19,764 nt of DNA from Flavobacteriales bacterium UBA5871 (GTDB lineage Bacteria > Bacteroidota > Bacteroidia > Flavobacteriales_D > Crocinitomicaceae), in the NCBI GenBank assembly GCA_002432085.1, contig DJFN01000164.1, positions 1,749 to 21,512 on the forward strand. Reading direction: 5' to 3'. The position numbers and the translations under genes were made by a program. The notes beneath the pieces are model-generated. The model made no database searches. It was not told the origin of the DNA and worked only from the letters and a program-made list of their open reading frames with translations. Within the stretch, counting starts at the first letter, position 1; the number at the start of each line of letters is the position of its first letter. Below, one piece after another: positions 1 through 7,443 of the stretch.

Positions 1-98
1 CGTTAACGACTTCCGTTTTCGGGTTTTACCTGCTGGTGATGAAATTCCTGTTCGTCCGCATTCCCGGACAGCAGCAGATGAAGGATAAGAAGCCTTAG
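1..98 (+). CDS. C-terminal fragment of a membrane protein (5' end outside window)
   Basis: An open frame runs from the window edge (first full codon at 3) to a TAG at 96-98 and encodes the last 31 residues of a protein. The fragment has a hydrophobic segment (VFGFYLLVMKFLFV) followed by a basic and polar tail ending in KDKKP, which looks like a last transmembrane helix with a short cytoplasmic tail. The family cannot be recognised from so little. Its stop overlaps the stop of the convergent mechanosensitive channel gene by four bases (TTAG at 95-98). Confidence 0.55.
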   Translation, partial: LTTSVFGFYLLVMKFLFVRIPGQQQMKDKKP

Positions 99-1432
99 TC
101 CTGGGATTTCTTCCCGGAAGAGCCGCCATTCAATCCAAGCGCAGGTAGCAAATCGGATTTCAATTCCCGTAAATCGCGTCCGCTCGGATTTTCGAACAGC
201 TCCAGCTCGAACGAATTGACGGTCGCAAACAAATGATCGAAAATATCGGCCATTGAGCGCTCGTAGTTGTTCCAGGATTTATCGCGCGTAAAGCAATAGA
301 TCTCCAGCGGAACACCATTCGGAGTCGGGGCCAGCTGGCGCGACATCAACGGCATGCGCTGATTGATTTCCGGGTGATTGAGCAGGTAATTTTCCACGTA
401 CATTCGGAACAAACCGATATTCGTCTGGCGTTTCGCATTGATGAAATCGTCTTCACCGAAACCGTGTTCGGTATTGTAAGCCTCGATGCGTGTCTGCGTA
501 TTGCGGATGTAATCGTGCAGGATGCGAATATTGCTCAGCTTTTCCAATAGCTCGTCGGAAGCGAAATGAATGGAATCGATCTGAATGTAGAGCGAACGCT
601 TGATCCGTCGTCCTTGCGATTCCTGCATTCCGCGCCAGTTAACGAACGAATCGTTGATAAAAGCATAAGTCGGAATGGTCGTGTAGGTCATATCGAAATT
701 CTGCACTTTCACCGTTCCCACGTTGATTTCCGTCACGTAACCGTCGGCGCCGTATTTGTCCATCGTCACCCAGTCGCCGATGCGGATCATGTCGTTCGAA
801 GCCAGCTGTACGCTGCTCACAAAACCCATGATCGTGTCCTTAAACACGAGTGCCACGATGGCTGCCATTGCTCCCAGGGAAGTGAGGAAGAACATCGGCG
901 ATTGATTCGAGATTCGTGCCAGGATGAGAATAACGAAGATAAACGTGATGGTGATCTTCGAGATCTGGAAATACGATTGTACGGGCTTGTCACGATAGAT
1001 TTCCTTCTCCTTGACAATGTCACGAATGGCATTCAGCGTGCGGTTAATGGACACGAGCACCACCGTGATGATGAGCACATCGACAACTTTTTTGGAAATA
1101 TTATTCAGCGCCGGATACTGGTAGAACACGATGGAGAAAAAATACTCCATGAACGTGAGCGGAAGGAGATAAGCAATGGCCCGGAAAACGCGGTTGGAAA
1201 GTAAATGATCATCCCAGGTGGTGGAAGAACGGTCGGCAAGCAAATACAAACCGCGCAGCAATACCTGTCGGGCAAACCACCACATCGCGAGGCAGAACAG
1301 CACCATGCTGACAAACAGCAATAAAGCCCACCATGGAGCGTGATCCCGGTAAGCCGCTTCATCGAAAAACCACGCGCCGTTGATACGGTGCACATAACGA
1401 TTTCGGATCCATTCGATGATAAATTCCTTCAC
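95..1432 (-). CDS. MscS-family mechanosensitive ion channel, YbdG-like
   Basis: The 445-residue protein is an inner-membrane mechanosensitive channel of the MscS superfamily, which opens under membrane tension to release solutes during hypo-osmotic shock. Hydrophobic helices lie at about 33-52, 84-105, 114-133, 155-173 and 180-207. The last carries the Gly/Ala-rich pore helix pattern (TSLGAMAAIVALVFKD, 184-199), followed by the beta domain (IRIGDWVTMDKYGADGYV, 216-233) and TTIPTYAFINDSFVNW. These motifs and the C-terminal RRIKRS, MSRQLAP and PLEIYCFT segments resemble E. coli YbdG (415 residues) from memory, so the fit to the YbdG branch is good. The start is GTG at 1432: the frame is closed by TAA eight codons upstream and the next Met lies inside the first helix. 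The gene is divergent from the CPBP protease gene, with 32 bp between them. Confidence 0.9.
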   Translation of the reverse strand: MKEFIIEWIRNRYVHRINGAWFFDEAAYRDHAPWWALLLFVSMVLFCLAMWWFARQVLLRGLYLLADRSSTTWDDHLLSNRVFRAIAYLLPLTFMEYFFSIVFYQYPALNNISKKVVDVLIITVVLVSINRTLNAIRDIVKEKEIYRDKPVQSYFQISKITITFIFVILILARISNQSPMFFLTSLGAMAAIVALVFKDTIMGFVSSVQLASNDMIRIGDWVTMDKYGADGYVTEINVGTVKVQNFDMTYTTIPTYAFINDSFVNWRGMQESQGRRIKRSLYIQIDSIHFASDELLEKLSNIRILHDYIRNTQTRIEAYNTEHGFGEDDFINAKRQTNIGLFRMYVENYLLNHPEINQRMPLMSRQLAPTPNGVPLEIYCFTRDKSWNNYERSMADIFDHLFATVNSFELELFENPSGRDLRELKSDLLPALGLNGGSSGKKSQD

Positions 1433-1464
1433 GCTTTCTATTTTTAGATCAAATTAAGCAGAAA

Positions 1465-2007
1465 TTGAGCAAACTCCGCGTTTATTCCCTTGGTCTTTTT
1501 ACGCTCCTGATGATCCCTGCCGCCTGGCTCATGCAAGGAATGCCCGATTGGAAGGATTTTTTCCGGCTGGATGAGCTGTTTACGACCTGGACGCTGATCG
1601 GAATCGAATTCGGTTTGCTCGTTGGAGCGATCATGCTGGTTGCAACGAACGGCATGGGAAAGCAAACGTTCAATCAACAGATCCGGCTCATTCGTTCGTT
1701 TCGGCTCACGGTGCTCGATACGCTTTTCCTATCGCTTTGCGCCGGGCTGGGTGAGGAATACCTGTTCCGTATTGCTTTGCAGGAATGGTTCCATCCGTTG
1801 CTGGTGGCCGTGTTTTTCGTGGCCATTCACGGTTACATCAATCCCATGGATATGAGCACAACGAAGTTTGGTTTGTTCGTACTGCTGTTCATTATCGCGC
1901 TGAGCTATGCCGTTTCCGTACAAGGATTGTGGTTCTGCATCATGGCGCACGCGGCTTACGATTTCCTGTTGTTGCTTTACTGGAGCCGTTACAAATCCGT
2001 GGATTGA
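1465..2007 (+). CDS. CPBP-family intramembrane metalloprotease
   Basis: This 180-residue, almost wholly hydrophobic protein has the three motifs of the CPBP (Abi/Rce1-like) intramembrane protease family: EExxxR (E97, E98, R102), FxxxH (F118, H122) and HxxxD (H162, D166). These residues form the metal or catalytic site within the membrane. The family cleaves prenylated proteins or peptides in eukaryotes; in bacteria some members act in bacteriocin self-immunity or membrane stress, but the substrate here is unknown. The start is taken as TTG at 1465. An in-frame ATG at 1510 would cut the first hydrophobic helix in half. The 3' end overlaps the convergent LRR lipoprotein gene by 19 bp. The protein is short for the family but all motifs are present. 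Confidence 0.85.
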   Translation: MSKLRVYSLGLFTLLMIPAAWLMQGMPDWKDFFRLDELFTTWTLIGIEFGLLVGAIMLVATNGMGKQTFNQQIRLIRSFRLTVLDTLFLSLCAGLGEEYLFRIALQEWFHPLLVAVFFVAIHGYINPMDMSTTKFGLFVLLFIIALSYAVSVQGLWFCIMAHAAYDFLLLLYWSRYKSVD

Positions 2008-2729
2008 ATCATCAGGCGATTCGTCTGTCGGGCGAAAATACAGGTTGGCAGCACCACGCTGTTATCGATCACCAATCGTTCGAGAAAACGCAGCGAGCAA
2101 ATGGATTCCGGCACGTTGATCAGAAAACCGGCGCGGTAAATCCGCAGCTCTTTCAGCTGATGCAGGGAAGCAAGGCCAGAATCCAGCTGAGAAAGCTCGT
2201 TGTAGCCGAGATCCAGTACTTGTAATTTCGACAAATCATAGAGACTTTCGGGCAGCTTCGTGAGCTTGTTCTGCTTCAGCAGGAGCTGTTCCAGTTTTTG
2301 CAGCTTTCCGATGGAATCGGGCAGGTGAACCAGCTGGTTGTTGTTGAGGAAAATCCATTCGAGATTTTGCATTTCGCACAGACAATCGGGAATCGAATCG
2401 AGCTCATTGTAAGCAAGACTGAGCACACGCAGGGATTTCAATTTGCAGAGCTGTTCCGGAAAGGTCGAAAACTGATTCCGGCCGAGGTACAGTACTTCCA
2501 GCTGCTGTAATCGCGTAATCGAGTCGGAAAGTGTTGTTAATTGATTCCCAAAAAGCGACAAAGACGCTAAAGTTGTATCAGTCAAGGCTTCCGGCGGAAT
2601 TTGGGTAAGGTCCCGGCGGTCGAAATTCATTCCGCGCTTGCCGCTCACAGGCCGCATGGTGTATAGCCTGCAGCCCGAAAAGAGGATAATACCGATTAAC
2701 AGCAGACCTATGTGCCGGTTTTTTGTCAT
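1989..2729 (-). CDS. Leucine-rich-repeat lipoprotein
   Basis: The 246-residue protein starts with a lipoprotein signal peptide (MTKNRH, then a hydrophobic stretch ending LFSGC, lipidated Cys at 20). From residue 54 it consists of seven leucine-rich repeats of 23-24 residues (starting at about 54, 77, 100, 123, 146, 169 and 192) with the consensus LxxLxLxxNxLxxLPxxLxxLxx, plus a degenerate eighth. Such repeats form a curved solenoid used for protein binding. No catalytic domain follows, so it is probably an envelope-anchored binding or adhesion protein; the partner is unknown. There is no obvious acidic surface-export signal after the Cys, so periplasmic anchoring is as likely as surface exposure. 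ATG at 2729 lies 5 nt after a TAccTTTA promoter-like element. The gene end overlaps the CPBP gene end by 19 bp. Confidence 0.85.
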   Translation of the reverse strand: MTKNRHIGLLLIGIILFSGCRLYTMRPVSGKRGMNFDRRDLTQIPPEALTDTTLASLSLFGNQLTTLSDSITRLQQLEVLYLGRNQFSTFPEQLCKLKSLRVLSLAYNELDSIPDCLCEMQNLEWIFLNNNQLVHLPDSIGKLQKLEQLLLKQNKLTKLPESLYDLSKLQVLDLGYNELSQLDSGLASLHQLKELRIYRAGFLINVPESICSLRFLERLVIDNSVVLPTCIFARQTNRLMIQSTDL

Positions 2730-2734
2730 TCCAG

Positions 2735-2742
2735 TAAAGGTA
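2735..2742 (-). promoter_or_regulatory. Candidate -7 promoter element of the LRR lipoprotein gene
   Basis: Read on the minus strand this is TACCTTTA, five of the six fixed positions of the Bacteroidota -7 consensus TAnnTTTG. Only 5 nt separate it from the ATG at 2729, the same short spacing seen at three other genes here. No clear -33 TTTG was found. Confidence 0.35.
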
Positions 2743-2844
2743 ACGAAAGAAACTGTGGCAACTATTCGCTATTTTAGTAGTCTGTACTATATAACCAATT
2801 GGCATATTTATTGTCAGAGATATACAGACTAAAACCTTTAAACA

Positions 2845-3246
2845 ATGATGAAAACGGCGATTTTGGCAATAGCGCTTCTGGTAGGTGGGATTGCCTTTGG
2901 ACAGGAAAAAGTGGGTAAAACACCGCAGGAGCGTGCGAACCACCTGACAACCAAGCTGACCAAGAAACTCGAATTGACGACGGACCAGGCTGCTAAAATT
3001 GCGGAGATCAACCTCGGTATTGCTACGAAAAACCAAGGCATCCGTGATGATAAGAACTTTACGCAGGAGCAGAAAAAAGAGATCATGCAGTCGAACTACG
3101 AAGCGGCGAAAAGCATGTACCAGTCTGTTTTGACTCCTGAGCAGTATGCGAAATTCGTGGCCTGGGAAAAAGAGCGCATGGAAAAGAAAGCTGCTAAGAA
3201 AGAAGCGAAGGAAACCGAGCAGTCGGTGGAGCTCGACGAGCTTTAA
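2845..3246 (+). CDS. Secreted helical LTxxQ-motif protein (Spy/CpxP-like)
   Basis: The 133-residue protein has an N-terminal signal peptide (MMKTAILAIALLVGGIAFG, cleavage predicted before Gln20). The mature part is charged and helical. It contains LTTDQ (44-48), FTQEQ (72-76) and LTPEQ (96-100), the LTxxQ signature of small periplasmic proteins such as Spy and CpxP. The C-terminus is a Lys/Glu-rich helix (ERMEKKAAKKEAKETE). Spy and CpxP are periplasmic chaperone or stress-sensor proteins; a similar role here is inferred from the motif only. Bacteroidota carry many such small proteins of unknown function. Two consecutive ATGs (2845, 2848) could serve as start. The gene is followed by a strong intrinsic terminator and is divergent from the LRR lipoprotein gene (115-bp spacer, no clear promoter consensus seen for this gene). 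Confidence 0.75.
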   Translation: MMKTAILAIALLVGGIAFGQEKVGKTPQERANHLTTKLTKKLELTTDQAAKIAEINLGIATKNQGIRDDKNFTQEQKKEIMQSNYEAAKSMYQSVLTPEQYAKFVAWEKERMEKKAAKKEAKETEQSVELDEL

Positions 3247-3267
3247 GAAATACTTGTTTCAATGAAG

Positions 3268-3300
3268 AAAGGCGGAATTTGGTTCCGCCTTTTTCTTTTT
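3268..3300 (+). terminator. Rho-independent terminator after the LTxxQ gene
   Basis: A perfect 10-bp stem (AAAGGCGGAA / TTCCGCCTTT, 3268-3277 and 3283-3292) with a 5-nt loop is followed by a T-rich run. It lies 21 bp past the stop at 3244-3246. It also borders the 3' end of the convergent msrA gene, where the reverse strand has a weaker T-tract, so it may act in both directions. Confidence 0.88.
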
Positions 3301-3829
3301 ATTTCAATCGCTGTTCAAATACTTTCCGGAATTTCTCGACTTTCGGTCGGACTACGGCCTGGCAATACGCGTTGCCGGGATTGAGCTCGAAGTAATCCTT
3401 GTGGTAATCTTCGGCCGGGTAGAAGCGCTGTAAAGGAACGATTTCCGTTACGATCGGACGATCCCAGACCTGTTCGGCCGTTAAGCGCGCTTTGTAAGCC
3501 TCGGAAAGCTGTCGCTGCTCTTCGTCGTGGTAAAAGATCACCGAGCGGTATTGCGTGCCGATGTCATTTCCCTGACGGTTCAGCTGTGTCGGATCGTGAA
3601 CGAACCAGAATACCTCCAGCAGCTCTTCGAAGGAAACCACGGCAGGGTCGTAAATTACGCGTGCTACTTCGGCGTGACCGGTCGTTCCGGTACAGATTTC
3701 CTTGTAGGTCGGATTATCGGTGTGGCCGCCGGAATAGCCCGGCATGACGTCGATAATTCCGGCTAAATCCTTGTAACAGGCTTCGATACACCAGAAACAG
3801 CCTGCGCCGAATGTTGCTTCTTTTGTCAT
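3299..3829 (-). CDS. msrA: Peptide-methionine (S)-S-oxide reductase MsrA
   Basis: MsrA reduces methionine S-sulfoxide in oxidised proteins and free methionine. The 176-residue protein starts MTKEATFGAGCFWC; the GCFWC motif holds the catalytic Cys (residue 11). Further family signatures are PGYSGG, NPTYKEICTGTTGHAEV, DPTQLNRQGNDIGTQYRS and, near the end, AEDYHKDYFELNPGNAYC with a candidate resolving Cys. The open frame extends 43 codons further upstream to 3958, but that extension is not MsrA-like and the family starts just before the GCFWC motif, so ATG at 3829 is chosen. No fused MsrB domain is present. The gene is convergent with the LTxxQ gene and ends inside the T-tract of the shared terminator. 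No signal peptide is visible, so it acts in the cytoplasm. Confidence 0.94.
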   Translation of the reverse strand: MTKEATFGAGCFWCIEACYKDLAGIIDVMPGYSGGHTDNPTYKEICTGTTGHAEVARVIYDPAVVSFEELLEVFWFVHDPTQLNRQGNDIGTQYRSVIFYHDEEQRQLSEAYKARLTAEQVWDRPIVTEIVPLQRFYPAEDYHKDYFELNPGNAYCQAVVRPKVEKFRKVFEQRLK

Positions 3830-3884
3830 GATGATGAATTGTATTTTAAAGTTAATTACAAATCCGGAAAAGCGGCCTTTCGAC

Positions 3885-3912
3885 GGCTTTTTATACTTCC
3901 ATAACGAATAAG
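3885..3912. repeat. 28-nt near-repeat, copy 1
   Basis: This segment in the msrA upstream region aligns without gaps to 4421-4448, matching at 24 of 28 positions; the shared core includes TTTTTATACTT and CGAATAAG. All four differences are transitions. Its role is unknown; flanking sequence does not align. Confidence 0.5.
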
Positions 3913-3943
3913 TCAAGAGTAGTATTGGAATTCTGAATTGTAT

Positions 3944-3951
3944 TAACTTTA
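3944..3951 (+). promoter_or_regulatory. Candidate -7 promoter element of the NTF2-like gene
   Basis: TAACTTTA matches five of the six fixed positions of TAnnTTTG. A TTGG lies 16-17 bp further upstream (from 3925), a plausible though weak -33 element. The predicted transcript would start about 12 nt before the ATG at 3969. Confidence 0.35.
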
Positions 3952-3968
3952 GATTCATTCATCAGCAC

Positions 3969-4406
3969 ATGAAAAACAGCCTTTTTATTCTCTTCCTCTT
4001 AGTTGGCTCTCAGCTGCATGCACAGCAGGAAGATTCACTGATCCGCCAAACGGTAGACAAGCTGTTCCTGAGCATGCAAACCGGTGACAGCGCACTGCTG
4101 CAAAGTTGTTTTATGAACGGCGCAACATTGAAAACGGTTTATGTAAATAATCAGGGCATGACGCAGGTCGTGAGTGAATCGATCAGCAATTTTGCGATGG
4201 CGGTAGGCACACCCCATCAAGGAATATGGAACGAGCGGATCTACGAGGTGGAGATCCGGACAGACGGTCCGCTTGCGTTTGTTTGGGCACCGTATGCTTT
4301 TTACGTGGACGAAACTTTTTCCCACCGCGGCGTGAATGCTTTCGAGCTGGTTTATGTCGACAATAAGTGGCTGATAATATCGATTACAGATACACGGAGA
4401 AAATGA
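3969..4406 (+). CDS. Secreted NTF2-like / lumazine-binding-like protein
   Basis: The 145-residue protein carries a signal peptide (MKNSLFILFLLVGSQLHA, cleavage before Gln19). The mature domain has the order expected of small NTF2-fold proteins: an amphipathic helix with TVDKLFLSMQTGDSALLQSCF (29-48), then strands ending in GPLAFVWAPYAFYVDE (100-115) and a last strand ELVYVDNKWLIISITDTRR. The pattern 'LF..M..GD...L...F...A.L' is typical of the putative lumazine-binding group of the NTF2-like superfamily in Bacteroidota. No catalytic residues can be assigned; members are often annotated without proven function. It is transcribed in the same direction as the GT-C-like gene 30 bp downstream and may be co-transcribed with it. 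Confidence 0.72.
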   Translation: MKNSLFILFLLVGSQLHAQQEDSLIRQTVDKLFLSMQTGDSALLQSCFMNGATLKTVYVNNQGMTQVVSESISNFAMAVGTPHQGIWNERIYEVEIRTDGPLAFVWAPYAFYVDETFSHRGVNAFELVYVDNKWLIISITDTRRK

Positions 4407-4420
4407 CGTCTGGTAAATGT

Positions 4421-4448
4421 GGTTTTTTATACTTTCATGGCGAATAAG
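4421..4448. repeat. 28-nt near-repeat, copy 2
   Basis: This is the partner of 3885-3912 and covers the start codon (ATG 4437-4439) of the GT-C-like gene. Where this copy has ATGG, the other has ATAA. It differs at four positions, all transitions. Confidence 0.5.
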
Positions 4449-6257
4449 CGTTTATTTGTAAAAAAGACCGTTTTGAAAGACACCTTCCTGCGCATTCCGT
4501 TGTCCATATACGCACTGATCGCCGCTATGGTTTTTGTGGCATCTGTCCGTATGACAAATGTCAACCGCTACGAAACCAGCTGGGATGTGCTCGGCTATTA
4601 CCTCTACCTGCCGGCAACTTTCGTGAAGGGTGATTACATGATGAACGATCGCTCGTGGGTCGAGGAAATGAACAAGGACGGCCGGCTTTCCGGAACGATT
4701 TACCAGGTTACCGTGAATGACGACGGCGAGCCGATGTATTTCTTCCTCATGGGAATGGCGTTTTTCTACCTGCCGTTTTTCCTGATCGGACACGGAATTG
4801 CCTGGATGACGGGCGCTCCGATGGATGGTTTGAGTGAGCCTTATCAATATTCACTGGTGGCCGGCGGCGTCGTTTATACGATCCTCGGATTGTGGCTTTT
4901 CCGGAAAATTCTGCGTCGTTTTTTCTCGGAAGGATTGTCGACGGCGCTGATCCTTATCGTTGTCTTCGCGACGAATTACAGTCACCACATGACCTATAAA
5001 AACCTGGAGACGGTGAATATGCTGTTCCTGCTTATGTGCTGGCTGATCTGGTCGACCCTGCGCTGGCATGAGGAATACAAATTCAAACAGTTAGCCCAAA
5101 TCGGCATTTCCATTACACTCATGGCGCTGGTGAAGCCGAGTGAAGTGCTGGCGGTCATGATTCCGTTGTTATGGCATGTCTATTCGCGCGAGACGTTCCG
5201 TCAGAAAATGCGATTATTATGGAGCTATCGCAAACAGCTGCTGATGGCGTTCGGGATTTGTTTGCTGATCGCTTCGCCGCAAATGCTCTACTGGCTCGCA
5301 AAAACAGGACGTATTTTCTACGATTCCTACAAGAATCCGGGCATCGGACTGGATATTTTTCACCCGCATACGATCGATGTGCTGTTCAGCTTCAAAAAAG
5401 GCTGGCTGATTTACACGCCAGTGATGATCCTGGCGCTGATCGGCTTGTATTACTTCATCAAGCGAAACAGACCTGTGGCAACGGCGCTCACGATCTACTT
5501 CTGCATTACTTTTTTCATCATCAGCTGCTGGACGGAATGGTGGTACGGCGCATCGTTTTCCTGTCGTCCGGTGATTACGTCGTATCCGATCCTCGCGCTG
5601 GGAATGGGAAGCTTTTTCCTGCACCTGAAATCGCGACTGGCACAATGGTCGGTGGCCGTATTCGTATTGCTGTGCCTGGCGCTGAATCAATTCCAGTGGT
5701 GGCAGATGCGCGAAGGGATCTGGGATGCCGATCGCACGACTGCTGCCTATTACAAAGCTATTTTCCTGAAAACGCAGGTTCCTCCGGGAGCCGATACGCT
5801 GAAATCCGTGCAGCGTTCTTTTACCGCAGTCCAGGAATGGAACGATCGACACCGCTACAAGCTGATCAAAACCGTTCATGTGGTGAAAAAAGGAGCTTCC
5901 GACTGGAGCAGCGACGAATTCCTGTCGGTTTACAAGGATCAGTACCGCAACATCACCGACAAAGACCATTTGTGGATGGAGCTGGATGTGGTTTACGAAG
6001 CCAAAGATTCGGTATTTACGGACGGACCTTTCCTGACCGTAACGGCGCTCCACAGGAACGAAGCGTATCAGTACCGCGCGCCTAAGCTGACGGAAGTCAC
6101 CGACACGATCAACGGCGTTCTGCATGCGAAATACCAGTATCTCACGCCGGAAATTCGCATTCCGAAAGACGAGCTCACGACCTATGTCTGGAACCCGGGG
6201 AAAAACAATCTTAAAATTTTGTCTTACACGATTCGTTTTTATGGGCGCAAGGACTGA
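4437..6257 (+). CDS. Polytopic membrane protein, putative GT-C-type glycosyltransferase
   Basis: The 606-residue protein has about eleven hydrophobic helices over the first ~430 residues and a soluble C-terminal part of roughly 170 residues. The first extracytoplasmic loop after TM1 contains ETSWDVLGYYLYLPA, with an acidic residue (about D50) placed like the catalytic Asp of GT-C enzymes, which use lipid-linked sugars. Later segments, LFSFKKGWLIYTPV and CWTEWWYGASFSCRP followed by another helix, recur in GT39-like membrane proteins of Bacteroidota. I infer a role in transferring sugars on the outer face of the inner membrane, but no activity can be assigned. ATG at 4437 is preferred over a GTG 18 nt upstream. 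The gene lies 30 bp after the NTF2-like gene and 21 bp before the MFS gene. Family assignment is tentative. Confidence 0.62.
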   Translation: MANKRLFVKKTVLKDTFLRIPLSIYALIAAMVFVASVRMTNVNRYETSWDVLGYYLYLPATFVKGDYMMNDRSWVEEMNKDGRLSGTIYQVTVNDDGEPMYFFLMGMAFFYLPFFLIGHGIAWMTGAPMDGLSEPYQYSLVAGGVVYTILGLWLFRKILRRFFSEGLSTALILIVVFATNYSHHMTYKNLETVNMLFLLMCWLIWSTLRWHEEYKFKQLAQIGISITLMALVKPSEVLAVMIPLLWHVYSRETFRQKMRLLWSYRKQLLMAFGICLLIASPQMLYWLAKTGRIFYDSYKNPGIGLDIFHPHTIDVLFSFKKGWLIYTPVMILALIGLYYFIKRNRPVATALTIYFCITFFIISCWTEWWYGASFSCRPVITSYPILALGMGSFFLHLKSRLAQWSVAVFVLLCLALNQFQWWQMREGIWDADRTTAAYYKAIFLKTQVPPGADTLKSVQRSFTAVQEWNDRHRYKLIKTVHVVKKGASDWSSDEFLSVYKDQYRNITDKDHLWMELDVVYEAKDSVFTDGPFLTVTALHRNEAYQYRAPKLTEVTDTINGVLHAKYQYLTPEIRIPKDELTTYVWNPGKNNLKILSYTIRFYGRKD

Positions 6258-6263
6258 AACGGG

Positions 6264-6271
6264 TATCTTTG
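6264..6271 (+). promoter_or_regulatory. Promoter -7 element of the MFS gene
   Basis: TATCTTTG is an exact match to TAnnTTTG and lies in the 21-bp gap between the GT-C-like and MFS genes. The TTG start at 6279 follows after 7 nt, so the transcript would have almost no leader. No clear -33 TTTG is visible; a T-run sits about 23 bp upstream. Confidence 0.5.
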
Positions 6272-6278
6272 CACCGGT

Positions 6279-7439
6279 TTGAGATCTTTTACTCCCAACT
6301 TTCGTCGGTTATGCTTTTCGATGCTATTCTTCGGAGCCAGCTTCAACCTGATTATTCCTGAGCTGAACCGTTATATCAGCGAGCTGGGCGGCGCCGGCTA
6401 CAAAGGACTCATCATTGGCTTGTTTACGCTTTCGGCAGGAATTGCACGACCGTTTTCGGGAAAGCTTTCGGACGTTATCGGACGCAAACGCGTAATGGTG
6501 GTCGGTCTGGTGGTTTGTATGATCGTGAGTCTACTGTATCCGCTCGTTGTTTCCGTGGCTTTTTTCCTCTTTTTACGCTTCATTCACGGCTTCAGTACGG
6601 GATTCTTCCCAACGGGAGCCACTGCTTTGATCACCGACGAGCTTCCGGAAGACATTCGCGGTCGCGGAATGGGGATCTGGGGAACGTTTATGTCGCTGGG
6701 AATCGGGATAGGGCAGGGACTGAGCAGTCCGGTGGCCAGTTGGATCACGATGGACGGTTTGTTCATCACAGCAGCCGTTTTTGCAGCGATTTCCTATATC
6801 CTGATGCTGAAAATCGAAGAAACATTGCCGGATCCGCAGCCGTTCCGTTTACGACACTTGATGATCAAAGGCGATGAAATCGTCGAGCGCAAGGTATTAC
6901 CCGTTGCGATCATCATGTTCCTGTCGTCGAGCTGTTCGGGCGTTATTTTCGTGCTCGTTCCCGATATCGCGACCTTTTTGAAAATCGACAACAAAGGCTG
7001 GTTTTTCCTGTTTTATGTGCTTTCGACTATCGGCGTTCGCTTGTTCACCGGGCGTTTATCCGACAGGATCGGCCGTCGTCAGACTTTGTTGATGGGAATG
7101 ACGCTACTGGCGCTCAGCATGGCTTTGATCGGCTATTCGACAGATGTTATGTGGTTCACGCTTTCAGCTGTGTTGTTCGGCGTTGCAACCGGTACCTGCT
7201 CGCCAACGATTTTTGCCTGGACAGCGGATCTTTCACCCGATCATCGCCGCGGAATAGGTGTCGGAACGACGTTCATTGCGCTGGAATTCGGGATTCTCTT
7301 CGGCTCGCTGGTCACGAACTGGATCTACACCAATAAAGCCGAATCGATTCTGTATGTCTTCCTGTTCGGCTGCAGCATGGCGTCGCTGTGCATCGTTTAC
7401 CTGATCTGGCATTTGTGGCGGCGAGAGTCGGCAACTTGA
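6279..7439 (+). CDS. MFS transporter
   Basis: The 386-residue protein is a major facilitator superfamily transporter with about 12 transmembrane helices in two halves. Motif A occurs twice, in the loop after TM2 (GKLSDVIGRKRV, 61-72) and at the same place in the second half (GRLSDRIGRRQT, 258-269). The segment RFIHGFSTGFFPTGATALITDELPEDIRGRGMG also fits MFS families of the multidrug or sugar-efflux type. The substrate cannot be told from sequence. The start is taken as TTG at 6279; an ATG at 6321 would remove the start of TM1. The gene lies 21 bp after the GT-C-like gene but has its own TATCTTTG element in the gap. The 3' side faces a 239-bp gene-free spacer with an inverted-repeat element. 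Confidence 0.9.
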   Translation: MRSFTPNFRRLCFSMLFFGASFNLIIPELNRYISELGGAGYKGLIIGLFTLSAGIARPFSGKLSDVIGRKRVMVVGLVVCMIVSLLYPLVVSVAFFLFLRFIHGFSTGFFPTGATALITDELPEDIRGRGMGIWGTFMSLGIGIGQGLSSPVASWITMDGLFITAAVFAAISYILMLKIEETLPDPQPFRLRHLMIKGDEIVERKVLPVAIIMFLSSSCSGVIFVLVPDIATFLKIDNKGWFFLFYVLSTIGVRLFTGRLSDRIGRRQTLLMGMTLLALSMALIGYSTDVMWFTLSAVLFGVATGTCSPTIFAWTADLSPDHRRGIGVGTTFIALEFGILFGSLVTNWIYTNKAESILYVFLFGCSMASLCIVYLIWHLWRRESAT

Positions 7440-7443
7440 TGTG

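Noticed and set aside
566..1204. A 212-codon plus-strand frame inside the channel gene
   Set aside because: Composition is His/Arg/Asp-rich, without domains, and antisense to a recognised channel.
3890..3916. A sigma-70-like TTGACT...TATAAA promoter for msrA on the minus strand
   Set aside because: The spacer is only 15 bp and the primary sigma factor of Bacteroidota uses a different consensus; the match is likely chance in AT-rich DNA.
3830..3958. A 43-codon N-terminal extension of MsrA
   Set aside because: MsrA proteins start shortly before GCFWC. The extension is not MsrA-like and runs through the intergenic repeat and promoter-like region.
5171..6125. Long open frames of about 300 codons on both strands within the GT-C-like gene
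   Set aside because: They overlap a gene with clear membrane-protein character, have Arg/His/Gln-rich composition and no recognisable motif; they are shadows.
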